64,000 nucleotides of DNA from an uncultured Collinsella sp. (GCA_905213265.1 CAJMHR010000006.1:1-64000), one strand, 5' to 3'; shown: positions 44,206 to 56,188, counted from the first letter of the stretch. Notes: generated by a model not told the origin, from the letters alone. Numbers and translations are program-made.

Positions 44206-45597
44206 CTACGCCGTCAACGGCGCCGGCTCATGCGGCTCGCCGTTCAGCTCGACGATGACCTGCGTTCCCACGCCCTCCTGGGACTTCACGCGCATGCCGG
44301 AATCTTCTCCGTAAAAGAAATGGATGCGCTGAAGTACGTTAAGGAGCGCCAAGCCGCAGCCTCGTTTGATGGAGCCGTCGGCGGTAATGCTCTCGGGCTC
44401 CTCCAGGCGATGCTGCTCAAACAGATGTGCGCAGACTTCTTCGCTCATACCGATGCCGTCGTCCTCGACGATGATCTCCAAACCGTCATCGGTCTCGAAA
44501 GCCCTAACATGAATAGAAAGCGGCTCGGTCTCGCGCTGCGCGTGCTTGATGCAGTTTTCGAGCAACGGCTGCAAGATAAACGGCGGCACCAGGCTGTCGC
44601 GCACCTCAAAGTCGATGTTGACCGAAACGCGCAGACGGCCGTCGCCATACCGGGCCTGCATAAGATTGATATAGCGAGTGCCCTGTTCCACCTCGTGCTC
44701 GAGCGTGGTGAGCGTATCGGAATCAGAAAGCGTCTGACGATAGTAGTTGGAGAAGTCGATCAGCAGCGATCGCGCCTTGTCGGGCTCGGTTCGAACGAGC
44801 GACACGATCGTGCTAATGGTATTGAATAGAAAATGAGGATCGACCTGCGATTGCAAGGCGCGCAGCTCCACGCGGGCCGTAAGCTCGTCCTGGCGCTCGA
44901 GCTCAAAGCTCGCAAGCTGCGTGGAAATGAGGTCGGCAAAGCCCGAGGCAAGCGCCGTCTGGCGCATATCGATGCTGCTCAGACGGGGATAATACAGCTC
45001 GAGCGTGCCCACGCAATGCCCGCGCACGGTAAGCGGTGCGACAATACCGGCGCGCAGGCGCGGAAAGTAGCCACCTGTCTCGGTCGAGGCATCGCGCGAG
45101 AACACGCTTTGCTCACCGCTGTTGATCACGTTGAGCGTAGTCCGCAGCACCACCGGGGTGCCCGCGGGGCATTTTGCCGAGTCCTCGCCCCAGCTTGCCA
45201 ACACCTGCTTGCCGTCGGTAAAGCAGATGGTAGAGGCGATAGTTTCGGACAGGATGATCTTAGAGGCGCCCAGGGCCGCTTCGGGCGTAAGGCCGCGCGA
45301 CGTGTAGGCGAATATTTTTGATGCGATGGCGAGCGTACGGTCGGTTGCGCTCGATGTGAGGTCGTCGGGGACCACAAAGACATACGAGAAAAAGAAGCAC
45401 AGCATGACCAGGCCGGCAATAACGACAACGCCCGGAACGGGATTGGGATTATCGGTTAAATCCCAGATAAGCAGCAGGATAAGCGCCGGAACGACAATAC
45501 CGAGCAGGATGGCCTGAACCACATGCTGGGCCGTACGAAAGACCTTGGTAGAGTTGTAGCTCTTGCCCAGAATCAGCCTGTTTAAATCCACCGTCAT
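44206..45597 (-). CDS. LytS-type sensor histidine kinase (system 2)
   Basis: This 463-residue protein has two transmembrane helices (VVQAILLGIVVPALILLLIW and GVVVIAGLVMLCFFFSYVF), a GAF-like region, the phospho-His in QVDPHFLFNTISTIVSL, and an ATPase domain (PPFILQPLLENCIKHA, DDGIGMSEE, GCGLALLNVLQRI). It is paralogous to the kinase at 38336 with the same layout. The start at 45597 follows AAGAGGGG. Confidence 0.93.
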   Translation of the reverse strand: MTVDLNRLILGKSYNSTKVFRTAQHVVQAILLGIVVPALILLLIWDLTDNPNPVPGVVVIAGLVMLCFFFSYVFVVPDDLTSSATDRTLAIASKIFAYTSRGLTPEAALGASKIILSETIASTICFTDGKQVLASWGEDSAKCPAGTPVVLRTTLNVINSGEQSVFSRDASTETGGYFPRLRAGIVAPLTVRGHCVGTLELYYPRLSSIDMRQTALASGFADLISTQLASFELERQDELTARVELRALQSQVDPHFLFNTISTIVSLVRTEPDKARSLLIDFSNYYRQTLSDSDTLTTLEHEVEQGTRYINLMQARYGDGRLRVSVNIDFEVRDSLVPPFILQPLLENCIKHAQRETEPLSIHVRAFETDDGLEIIVEDDGIGMSEEVCAHLFEQHRLEEPESITADGSIKRGCGLALLNVLQRIHFFYGEDSGMRVKSQEGVGTQVIVELNGEPHEPAPLTA

Positions 45598-45625
45598 CCC
45601 CTCTTGTCCGTAGCACCCATAGCAA

Positions 45626-45652
45626 TAAAGAGGGCCGCAAGCGACCCTCTCC
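45626..45652 (-). terminator. Terminator after the amidohydrolase gene
   Basis: On the minus strand AGAGGGTCGC pairs with GCGGCCCTCT (one mismatch) around TT and is followed by TTATTG. Confidence 0.75.
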
Positions 45653-45708
45653 ATTGCATTATGCAATCAAAAACTGTGTTTTACATCAAGCCATCGACAA
45701 ACGGTATC

Positions 45709-46986
45709 TTAGGCACTGTATTTGTTAGCCTCACCAAAAGTGCCAGCCTCGACGATCCAGCCGTCCTTCATGATGACGTCCATGTTGTCGGTGTTGAGCA
45801 CGTGGATGTCGGCGGCGACGTCACCGTTGACAACCAGCAGGTCGGCGCACTTGCCGGCCTCGATGGAACCGGTCTCGTCCTCGATGTGGCACATCTTGGC
45901 ACCGTTGAGGGTGGCGCAGGTGATGGTCTCGACCGGAGTGAAGCCGATCTTGTCGACGAACTCGTACATCTCCTCGATGGAGCAGGTGCCGTACGGGGTG
46001 ACGAAGGAGAAGGAGTCGGAGCCGATCGTCATGACGACGCCGCGCTTCTTGGCCTCGCGCAGGCAGTCGTAGTTGCGCTGCAGCTCCTTCTCGACCAGGG
46101 TGCCCTCGTACTTGTCGTGCAGCTCGGGGACGTAGACGGGCGGATAGGTGGCGTACCAGGTGGGCAGGAAGGCGATCGTCGGGGTGAAGAAGGTGCCCTG
46201 CTCGGCCATGAGGTCCATGGTGCGCTCATCGATATCGAAGCCGTGAATCAGCTGCTCGCAGCCAAAGCGAACGGAATCGTAGGCGGCGGCGTGGTTGTTG
46301 TAGCAGTGACTCCACACGGGGATGCCGACCATCTTTGCCTCTTCGACCACGGCCTGGATCTCCTCGGAGCAATAGTGCTGGTCGCGACCTGAGTCCCAGC
46401 GCCAGATGCCGCCACCGGTAGCCCAGATCTTGATGGCATCGGGGTTCTCGCGCAGGCGACGACGGACGGCCTTGCGCAGATCCCAAGGACCATCGACCTG
46501 GTCGCCCCAGGGATGGGATTCCTTGTTGAGCTCCTGGGTGCAGTGGTGGGAGTCACCGTGGCCGGCAACGCGGCAGAAGCCAAGACCAGTGGCCAGAACG
46601 CGCGGGCCCTTGAAGACGCCCTTGTCGATGCAGTCGCGAATCTGGATACCAAAGCGGCCGATCTCGCAGACGGTGGTGAGGCCGTGGGTGAGGCAGTCGT
46701 AGGCCTGCTTGACGGCGACGGCCTGCTTCTCGAGGAGCGGCTGCATGACCCAGTCGGTGTCGTCATCGGTCAGGTTGCCCGAGAAGTGCAGGTGGGTGTC
46801 GATCAGGCCGGGAAGGACGGTCTTGCCGGCGGCGTCGATAACCTCAACGCCCTCGGGAAGGTCCTGCATAGCACCGGCATACTCGATCTTGCCGTTGTCG
46901 TCGACGAGAACGAGGGAGTTCTCGACCGGCTCGGCACCGGTACCGTCAATGAGCTTGCCGCCAACGATTGCGTACTTAGTGGACAT
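45709..46986 (-). CDS. Metal-dependent amidohydrolase (imidazolonepropionase/prolidase-like)
   Basis: This 425-residue TIM-barrel hydrolase has the HxH metal pair in GLIDTHLHFSG, a Lys in IKIWATGGG, His residues in PVWSHCYNN and LIHGFDID, and the Asp in TIGSDSF. An N- and C-terminal beta-sandwich flanks the barrel. Related enzymes hydrolyse dipeptides such as Xaa-Pro or Xaa-Arg, or cyclic amides. It follows an APC permease gene on the same strand, so the permease probably imports its substrate. Confidence 0.85.
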   Translation of the reverse strand: MSTKYAIVGGKLIDGTGAEPVENSLVLVDDNGKIEYAGAMQDLPEGVEVIDAAGKTVLPGLIDTHLHFSGNLTDDDTDWVMQPLLEKQAVAVKQAYDCLTHGLTTVCEIGRFGIQIRDCIDKGVFKGPRVLATGLGFCRVAGHGDSHHCTQELNKESHPWGDQVDGPWDLRKAVRRRLRENPDAIKIWATGGGIWRWDSGRDQHYCSEEIQAVVEEAKMVGIPVWSHCYNNHAAAYDSVRFGCEQLIHGFDIDERTMDLMAEQGTFFTPTIAFLPTWYATYPPVYVPELHDKYEGTLVEKELQRNYDCLREAKKRGVVMTIGSDSFSFVTPYGTCSIEEMYEFVDKIGFTPVETITCATLNGAKMCHIEDETGSIEAGKCADLLVVNGDVAADIHVLNTDNMDVIMKDGWIVEAGTFGEANKYSA

Positions 46987-47011
46987 GGTTCCTCCTTATG
47001 GATCCATATAG

Positions 47012-47096
47012 TGGGCGAGGCCATGTTGGGTTATGGCCTCACAAAGCTACCCAAGTGGTGCCGGGTTCGGTGCGCGGAAGAGAGGGGTCCGCGCAC
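47012..47096 (-). other. Two hairpins between the permease and amidohydrolase genes
   Basis: GAGGCCAT/ATGGCCTC (47012-47033) and GGTGCGCGGA/TCCGCGCACC (47069-47096) form two stems in the 131-base gap. They may adjust the ratio of the two products. No T-run follows either stem. Confidence 0.45.
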
Positions 47097-47117
47097 CCGA
47101 TCCGCCCCGGCTAGGCG

Positions 47118-48569
47118 TTATTTTTTGCGGGAATTGGTGAAGGCCATGAGGGCCAGGCCAACGGCCAGCCAGCCGATCACGATGCTCCACTCCACCATGT
47201 TGAGGGAGGCGGGAGAGAACGGGACCACGAGCAGGCCGATGATGACGGCGCAGGCAGCGACAGCGAGGCTGATGCCAAACTTGCCGCCGGGCACCTCGTA
47301 GGGACGAGGCAGGTCGGGCTCGGTGAAGCGCATGCGCAGGCAAGCGAGGGCGACCATGCCGCAGGAGAAGATGAAGGCGAGAGCCGACACGTTGGTCAGA
47401 GGGATGAGCATGTTCTTGCCCAGGAACGGGCCGATGACGGTGATGACGCCCAGAACGGCGCAGGCGAGCTTGGGAGCGCCGGACTTGGGATCGACCTCGG
47501 CGAACTTCTCGGGCAGCTGGCCCTTGCGGCCCATGGCGAGCATGATGCGGCTCGTGGCGCCGTAGAAGGAGTTCATCGGGCCCATGGGTCCAAGCGTGGC
47601 GATGACGAGCATGGCCAGGTACAGGAGCATGTTGATGCCCTTGAGGCAGGCAAGCGCGGGAACCGGGCTCTTAACAAACTCATGCCAGTCGAGGATGGTG
47701 CCGAACGAGTAGATGCAGACCATGTAGAAGCCGCCGGCGGCCAGCAGGGCCAGGGAGATGATCTTGCCGAACTTGTTCCAGTTGAGGCCCTCGGCTGCTT
47801 CCTCAGCCTGCTGAGGAATGGTATCGAAGCCGGCGTAGAAGAACGGGGTCAAAACCAGGACCGACACGATGCCGGCGAACAGGCTGGTGCCCTCGGTAGC
47901 GGGCTTGCCGCCGCCAGCACCGGTGACCTGGGAGAACACGGGCATGGCGTGTTCCGGCGAACCGGTGAACAGCGAGACGCCCATGGCGAGCAGCATGCCG
48001 CAGAGCAGAGCCTTGGTCAGGAAGGCCTGGAGCTTGGCGGCCGAGCTGGCACCGCGGAAGTTGAGGAAGATGACGTAGACTGCAAAGCCGAGCGCGATTA
48101 GCGTCGGGAACAAGTAAACGTCGGCGCCCAAGATGGTGTAGAGCTTGACGGCGCGCAGCCACTCAAGACCGGGCAGGCTGCCGAACATCTCGGACACGAG
48201 AGTCGAAATGGCGATGGCCTCCCACGGGCACAGGATGCCGTTGCCCAGGGCCAGGAGCCAACCGGTGATGTAGCTCAGCGTACGGCCAAAGCTACGGTCG
48301 ACATACTCGACGATGCCGCCCGAGATGGGGATAGCAGCCGTGAGCTCACCGAAAACAGCTCCGACGGGCACGAGGAAGATTGCACCCAAGAGGAATGCGA
48401 TCATAGCGGGAACGGGACCGCCGCCCACGACCATCCAGTCGCCGACCTGCAGAACCCAGCCAGTTCCGATGATGGCACCGAAACCGATGGTGAAGAAGTT
48501 CCAGAGCGAAAGCGTTTTCTTCATGCCGCCGTTACCTTCGACTGCAACTTCTGCGTTCTTGTCCGCCAT
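47118..48569 (-). CDS. APC-family amino acid permease
   Basis: This 483-residue protein has twelve predicted helices. It has the APC opening LWNFFTIGFGAIIGTGWVLQ, EGLNWNKFGKIISL after the VLTPFFYAGFDTIPQQAEEA segment, and SRIMLAMGRKGQLPEKFAEV. The FDTIPQQAEE motif occurs in the amino acid/polyamine transporters of this type. It is upstream of the amidohydrolase in the same direction. The substrate is not defined by sequence; a dipeptide derivative or amino acid is likely. Confidence 0.9.
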   Translation of the reverse strand: MADKNAEVAVEGNGGMKKTLSLWNFFTIGFGAIIGTGWVLQVGDWMVVGGGPVPAMIAFLLGAIFLVPVGAVFGELTAAIPISGGIVEYVDRSFGRTLSYITGWLLALGNGILCPWEAIAISTLVSEMFGSLPGLEWLRAVKLYTILGADVYLFPTLIALGFAVYVIFLNFRGASSAAKLQAFLTKALLCGMLLAMGVSLFTGSPEHAMPVFSQVTGAGGGKPATEGTSLFAGIVSVLVLTPFFYAGFDTIPQQAEEAAEGLNWNKFGKIISLALLAAGGFYMVCIYSFGTILDWHEFVKSPVPALACLKGINMLLYLAMLVIATLGPMGPMNSFYGATSRIMLAMGRKGQLPEKFAEVDPKSGAPKLACAVLGVITVIGPFLGKNMLIPLTNVSALAFIFSCGMVALACLRMRFTEPDLPRPYEVPGGKFGISLAVAACAVIIGLLVVPFSPASLNMVEWSIVIGWLAVGLALMAFTNSRKK

Positions 48570-48930
48570 TGTTCCCCTCCTTTCCTTATTGACGCCTCTT
48601 TGGCGTCACCCCTTGCGCGGTCTGTTTTGCCGCGCGCTTTTATTTCGTGGCTTTAAGATACGGCCTTGGCACAGCAGCGCCGCTTGTGGCTCGACCGAAG
48701 GCAGAACTGCAAAACGAGCGGCGCCGTTTTTGGGACGAACGGCACGGTTTGCCGCTCATTGTTGCCGCCCGCCCAACGGGCGTACGCTCATCGGGCGCAT
48801 AGAGAGATGTTTTTGAGACCGTGTGTTTTGCGCCTTTCGTACCGTTTACCGAGCTTTTGACGCGCAGACCCATTTGTTGCACATCTTTTTTGTAGGATAG
48901 ACAGGTTATACATGAGACAAGGCGGTACGA

Positions 48931-49965
48931 ATGGCATACGGATACAACGACGGTGATCAACGGCGACAAAGCGTTCGCCTTGCTGGCCGCACCACGCCGA
49001 CGCCTAGAAGTGCCACGAGCAGCAATCCGCAACGCCCTCAAGAGCAACCCAGGCCTTCGTCTCGGCAGCAAACAAGCAGAACACGGCAGAGTGGCCGTCC
49101 GAGCACGGGCACAAGCGCGCAGCAAGATAGCCGCCTGGGCGCGCGCACTCGACAGCGCCAGGCCGAGGTTCCGCAACTGCGCTGCAACGGCGCACGTCAG
49201 CCCGGCATCCATATCAACCGCTTCTTTTCGCATCCCCAAGGCGGACGCGACGGCAAGCCCTACCGCTCGACATCGTACGTGAATGCCCCCGCCCTGCCGG
49301 CTCGTCGACTTTGCCTCGCACTGTGCTCTATCCTCATCTGTCTGGTCTTTGTGCTTATGAGCTCCTGTATGTCCCACGGCTCGGCCGGTCTCGAGCCCAC
49401 CGCCGAGGACAAGCTGCTCAAGGCCCCCGTCGCGCCCGGTTATTCTTTCGCCTTTTCGACCCCGCGCCCGCAATGGCAAGCCGGCACGATGCCCCATATC
49501 TATCAGATCGACCCTGCATGGTCGGAGCTGCCTTACGCCGGCGGTACCATCCGCCAAAATGCCTGCGGGCCTACGTGCCTCACCATGGTCTATATCTTTA
49601 AGACGGGACGCACCGATATGACCCCCGTCGATATGTGCGCGCTTTCCGAGGCGGGCAATTACGCCCCCACCGGTGCAACCGAATGGTCGTTTATGACGAG
49701 CGGCGCGTGGCAGTTGGGACTTAACGGAACGGAGCTCCATAACGATCGCGACTCGATGACTCAGGCGCTGCGTTCGGGAGCGCCCGTCATCGCCGCTGTT
49801 CGGCCGGGCACCTTTACCAACGTGGGCCACTACATTGTGCTTTACGGTATTGACGACGCCGACCAGATTGAAGTCTTCGACCCCAACTCGGCCAGCCGCA
49901 GCGCGCGCCGCTGGGGTGTCGTAGAGGTCCTTAACGAAGTCGAAGCCATGTGGGCCTACTACTAG
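48931..49965 (+). CDS. Membrane-anchored C39-like cysteine peptidase
   Basis: This 344-residue protein starts with about 120 disordered, Arg/Gln/Ser-rich residues, then one transmembrane segment (LCLALCSILICLVFVLMSS), then a C39-like papain-fold domain. The domain has catalytic Cys in QNACGPTCLTMV, His in VGHYIVLYGID and Asp/Asn in VFDPNSAS. The topology places the peptidase outside the cell and the long tail inside, which is unusual. The substrate is unknown. It is the only + strand gene between 8 and 61 kb apart from gntR3. About 360 bases upstream hold no recognised gene. Confidence 0.82.
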   Translation: MAYGYNDGDQRRQSVRLAGRTTPTPRSATSSNPQRPQEQPRPSSRQQTSRTRQSGRPSTGTSAQQDSRLGARTRQRQAEVPQLRCNGARQPGIHINRFFSHPQGGRDGKPYRSTSYVNAPALPARRLCLALCSILICLVFVLMSSCMSHGSAGLEPTAEDKLLKAPVAPGYSFAFSTPRPQWQAGTMPHIYQIDPAWSELPYAGGTIRQNACGPTCLTMVYIFKTGRTDMTPVDMCALSEAGNYAPTGATEWSFMTSGAWQLGLNGTELHNDRDSMTQALRSGAPVIAAVRPGTFTNVGHYIVLYGIDDADQIEVFDPNSASRSARRWGVVEVLNEVEAMWAYY

Positions 49966-50264
49966 TCACTGGGGACAGACTTAAATGAGTGGTCTCTGGA
50001 TGCCCGGAACTGCCGGCACGGAAAGTGCATCCTGCTTTGGGGCCCAATAGCGGGGTGCGCTTTCCGTTAGCGGCCCGTTTGGGAAACTAGGGACCGCTTT
50101 TCGACAATAATCCGGGATGCATTTTCCGATTGAGGGCCTCAAGGGAAACCGCACCCCATGTTGGACGCTCATTCTGGAATGTGCTTTCCGCAGTTGATCG
50201 ATGCGGCCTTTAAGGACTGTCCCAAGCTGCCGGCAGGAAAGGAACGTCCCCAAGTGCCGGGTTT
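49964..50264. repeat. Array of degenerate repeats
   Basis: The region starts with TAGTCACTGGGGACAGACTT. GGAAAGTGCATCC, then GGGTGCGCTTTCCG, GGATGCATTTTCCG and GGAATGTGCTTTCCG follow, about 50-80 bases apart. It ends with GGACTGTCCCAAGCTGCCGG (50214 on), which recurs at 56114. No coding frame is convincing in this 391-base gap. Confidence 0.65.
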
Positions 50265-50306
50265 CCGCAGCCTGCAATGCTCCTCATGAACAGCCGCCTC
50301 AATAAC

Positions 50307-50340
50307 AAAAGCCCCCGCGGCCGAAGCGGACCGCGGGGGC
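50307..50340 (-). terminator. Terminator of the cellobiose-type PTS operon
   Basis: On the minus strand GCCCCCGCGGTCCGC and GGCCGCGGGGGC form a long stem, followed by TTTTG. Its flank CATGAACAGC..CCTCAATA recurs before the second arcC terminator (63355-63377). Confidence 0.85.
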
Positions 50341-50356
50341 AACAGACCTGCAAGAG

Positions 50357-53162
<2,806 letters not shown>

Positions 53163-53171
53163 GGTCGCCTC

Positions 53172-53465
53172 CTAACCCAACAGCGACTGGGCGAGTGCCA
53201 GCACGTTGGCGGCGTTGCCCATGCCGTAGTCCTGTGCGGGGATGACCGCGGTCGGCTTACCGCTCCCCTGCTTGACGGTGTTGAGCTGGTAGGACACCTG
53301 CGGCCCCAAGAGCAGCACGTCATAATTGGCGCACGTCTCCTGATACTCGCCGATACCCACCGCATCGATATCGAGCTCGATGCCGTTTTGCTCCGCATAT
53401 TTCTCGAGTTTCTTCATCAGAATGCTTGTAGACAGACCAGCTGCGCAAACAAGAAGGATCTTCAT
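53172..53465 (-). CDS. PTS lactose/cellobiose-family subunit IIB
   Basis: This 97-residue protein opens MKILLVCAAGLSTSILMKKL with the phospho-Cys at residue 7. It receives phosphate from IIA and passes it to the sugar. The start at 53465 is chosen over an ATG 18 bases upstream because GAAGGGAA lies inside that extension. GPQVSYQLN is a typical family segment. Confidence 0.93.
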   Translation of the reverse strand: MKILLVCAAGLSTSILMKKLEKYAEQNGIELDIDAVGIGEYQETCANYDVLLLGPQVSYQLNTVKQGSGKPTAVIPAQDYGMGNAANVLALAQSLLG

Positions 53466-53511
53466 AAGGGATTCCCTTCGCATTGATTGGTTGGATAGTC
53501 ACCGCACGCCG

Positions 53512-53838
53512 CTAGGCGTTCTTGGTTGCAGTGCACTCATACAGGCAGATCAGCTCCTGCACGAGCTCCTGAGCAAGCATGGAGCACATGAGGTGGTCCT
53601 GAGCATGGACCAGCAACACATCCACCGACAGATGCTCGCCCGCTGCCTCAGTCGAAAGCAGCTGCGTTTGGATGTGGTGAGCCTTGATTCCCGCATCCTT
53701 TGACTGCTTCATGAGTTTGGCGGCGGCGTCAAAATCCCCCGCTTTTGCCTTTTCAAGGGCTTCGAAGGCAAGGCTGCGTGCCTCTCCCGCTGCAGCGACC
53801 AGCTGAAACGAAACCATCTCGGTTCCCTGATCGTCCAT
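53512..53838 (-). CDS. PTS lactose/cellobiose-family subunit IIA
   Basis: This 108-residue three-helix protein has the phospho-His region LLSTEAAGEHLSVDVLLVHA followed by QDHLMCSMLAQELVQEL. It takes phosphate from HPr. It is the first transporter gene after the PRD regulator; 119 bases lie between them, where a promoter or antiterminator could sit, but I identified no element. Confidence 0.93.
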   Translation of the reverse strand: MDDQGTEMVSFQLVAAAGEARSLAFEALEKAKAGDFDAAAKLMKQSKDAGIKAHHIQTQLLSTEAAGEHLSVDVLLVHAQDHLMCSMLAQELVQELICLYECTATKNA

Positions 53839-53957
53839 AACGGTCTCCTCTCCCGTGATGTTTGGTTTGTACTTGAATATTCGAAACGCCTATCTCCCGC
53901 CCGCAATCCTCGAGGTTTATTGCAGGTAGACAGACAGGGTTATCGACAAAAGAAGTC

Positions 53958-55853
53958 TTAAGCCGTATGCGCTTGCACAAGCGCCATCAGCTCATGCCAG
54001 GACCGGCGCTCGCGTAGGCGCTCGACCCCCTGGCGGTCCATAAAGATCTCGGCGAGCAGTGAGCTCAAGATCCGCGCCTCATCGCCGCCCGACCGGGCAA
54101 ACGACACCATAAAGACGATATCGACCTCATGGCCGTATTCGTCCCAAAGAATGGGATGTTCGAGCAGGCCCACGGTAACAAAGGCCTCGGCGCTCAAGGG
54201 ATGCATCCCATGGGGCATGGCTACCCCATTGCCAAACGAGGTGGCACTCGCGCTCTCGCGCTCGGCGACCTCTTGGGCAAACTGGGCATCGACACGGCCG
54301 CTCTCGACGGCGCGCTCGGAGAGATATCGGAGAACGGCCTGCTTCGACGGCGCCTCAACGCGGTTGAAGAACAGGGCACGGCTAAAGAAAGAGCTTACGG
54401 AGTCCGATTGCGCAGTGTCGTCGCTCAGCACCTTGCGGATAGCGTTGACATCGCTCGTCTCCAAGAAGAAATCGGCCTCGCGGACGGGCACGGGCAACTT
54501 GACGTTGAGCGGCACCGTTGTGAACACGTAGTCGATGTGCGAAAAATCGAACGTTCCCACGCGGGCGACGTCGCATGTCTCAATCGAATCGATATACATG
54601 CCAAACTGCTTGCGGTACTGGTGCTCGAGCATACGGGCGCTTCCCGCTCCCGAGGCGCACACGATCAGGATGCGCTTGCGACGCGGCTGGTCGGCTTGCT
54701 GCTCGAGGGCCAGGGCAAATGCCATGGCGATGTAGCCGAGCTCTTCATCAGAGGGCTGGCTGCCAAAATGACGCTCGAGTACCTGCGAGGTGCCAGCTGC
54801 CATCGAATAGGCCAACGGAAACCTCGTCTTGATATCGGGCAGCATGGGGTTATCCATATGCATGTGATATTCAAGGCGATAGCCCAGAGGGCCGATATGC
54901 CGAGCAAGGTTCATGCGAAGTTCAAGATCGCCGCTAAAGTCAAACCTAAACTCATCGTTGACCGCACGTACCATCTCGGAAGCAATCTCCCACATCTCGT
55001 CCGAGATAACGGCAGAGCCCTTCTCGGGCACGCCCGTGCCCCTGCCGAGCAAATGGATTGCGATAAAGGCAACCTCTTCTCGGGGCATGCTCACGCCCAG
55101 GGCATCCTTGATGTTTGCGGCAATCTGGAAAGCCGCGGCGTATTCGCGCGTTCCCTCCAGTTTTTGAACGTCCGATTCTGCAGCTGGGACATAGCAGCCC
55201 TGCTCGATGCGGCCAAGAGCAATGTAAAGATGCATGATGAGATTGCGGGATGCCAGCGAGCTCACCGTGACGGGCGAGGCCGTCAGGGCATCGTCCACAC
55301 ATGCGGCGATGGCCCGCAGGCGCTCGGCGAGCTTTGCATCGTCGGTGTCGGGCAACACGGGCCTCACCAGCGAGGCCAGGCACAGGCGCCGTTGTGACTC
55401 CCCGCCCGCAACGCGGATTCCGTAGCGTGGGCGCTTTTCGAGCGTTAAGTCAAATTGGGCGAGTTTCTGCTCTACCAGACGCATGTCATTGGACAGAGTT
55501 CGCGCCGAAACGTAGAGTAAATCCGCATACTCCTCAATCGTCACCCACTGGGACCGCATGAGGAGGTCGTTAAGAAGGAAGGACACACGGCCGTCGCGCG
55601 TATCAGGAATGCCCGGATGGGCCAGAGCCGCACCGTCTAGCAAGCGAGCAAGCTCATCTGCACGTGCAACATCGATACGATACTGCCCCTTGCTGCCAAC
55701 GATGCGTGCAACCCCTGCAAGGTTGTCGTTTGCGCGATGGATATAGTTTCTCACGGCGCGCTCGCTTACCTCGAGACGCTTGGCAAGTACCGCGACAGCG
55801 ACAGGCTGAGCGTCCTCGATCATATTTACAAGCTGCTTGACGCGAGCATCCAT
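53958..55853 (-). CDS. PRD-containing PTS-dependent regulator (BglG/LicR type)
   Basis: This 631-residue protein has an N-terminal helix-turn-helix (DARVKQLVNMIEDAQPVAVAV, then LEVSERAVRNYIHRAN), a second HTH-like segment (WVTIEEYADLLYVSARTLSN), and two PRD domains with conserved His (RNLIMHLYIALGRIE, VAFIAIHLLGRG). A IIB-like domain (ILIVCASGAGSARMLEHQY) and a C-terminal IIA-like domain (SFGNGVAMPHGMHPL) follow. It is an activator whose activity is set by phosphorylation. It precedes the cellobiose-type PTS operon, which it should control. Confidence 0.93.
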   Translation of the reverse strand: MDARVKQLVNMIEDAQPVAVAVLAKRLEVSERAVRNYIHRANDNLAGVARIVGSKGQYRIDVARADELARLLDGAALAHPGIPDTRDGRVSFLLNDLLMRSQWVTIEEYADLLYVSARTLSNDMRLVEQKLAQFDLTLEKRPRYGIRVAGGESQRRLCLASLVRPVLPDTDDAKLAERLRAIAACVDDALTASPVTVSSLASRNLIMHLYIALGRIEQGCYVPAAESDVQKLEGTREYAAAFQIAANIKDALGVSMPREEVAFIAIHLLGRGTGVPEKGSAVISDEMWEIASEMVRAVNDEFRFDFSGDLELRMNLARHIGPLGYRLEYHMHMDNPMLPDIKTRFPLAYSMAAGTSQVLERHFGSQPSDEELGYIAMAFALALEQQADQPRRKRILIVCASGAGSARMLEHQYRKQFGMYIDSIETCDVARVGTFDFSHIDYVFTTVPLNVKLPVPVREADFFLETSDVNAIRKVLSDDTAQSDSVSSFFSRALFFNRVEAPSKQAVLRYLSERAVESGRVDAQFAQEVAERESASATSFGNGVAMPHGMHPLSAEAFVTVGLLEHPILWDEYGHEVDIVFMVSFARSGGDEARILSSLLAEIFMDRQGVERLRERRSWHELMALVQAHTA

Positions 55854-56027
55854 GTCCTCCTCCTTTCCCTGCGTCTAGTCTAACGCGGTAAAGAATGACA
55901 CTCCACGTCGCGCTCGTTCCGCCAACTCGGAACAGGTTGCGGGGAGTCCAGCTGAGCTATGGAGAGCCTGGGGAGAGGGCCCGAAGGCAATGCGTCGGTG
56001 TGGGATGCGCCTTCCCAGCCATTGGGC

Positions 56028-56180
56028 AGTCATTGGGGACAGACTTAAATGAGTAGTCGTTGTGAACGTTCTTGTTTGACTAGTCGTTTAAGAACGTCCC
56101 CAATGACTATTAAGGACTGTCCCAAGCTGCCGGCAGGAAAGGACCGTCCCCAAGTGCCGGGTTTGTCCCCAATGACTAGG
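56028..56180. repeat. Cluster of GGGGAC palindromic repeats
   Basis: AGTCATTGGGGACAGACTTA, GTGAACGTTCTTG and AGAACGTCCCCAATGACT are parts of two interleaved palindromes. They are followed by GGACTGTCCCAAGCTGCCGG and CCGTCCCCAAGTGCCGGG and a last half (GTCCCCAATGACTAG). It fills most of the 433-base gap between the PRD regulator and arcC, where no gene is seen. Confidence 0.8.
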
Positions 56181-56188
56181 TGAATAGC

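Noticed and set aside
48570..48930. RNA gene between the APC permease and the C39-like gene
   Set aside because: Apart from a short TTGACGCC/GGCGTCA hairpin near 48590 no conserved structure or second copy is seen.
48640..49830. 396-codon minus-strand open frame over the C39-like gene
   Set aside because: The + strand frame has a catalytic Cys/His/Asn pattern and a sensible membrane segment; the minus frame has neither.
53839..53957. Ribonucleic antiterminator site before the cellobiose-type IIA gene
   Set aside because: No terminator hairpin overlapping a RAT-like sequence could be found; the regulator may be a DNA-binding LicR type.
54129..55397. 422-codon open frame on the + strand over the PRD regulator
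   Set aside because: Antisense shadow of a well-supported gene.
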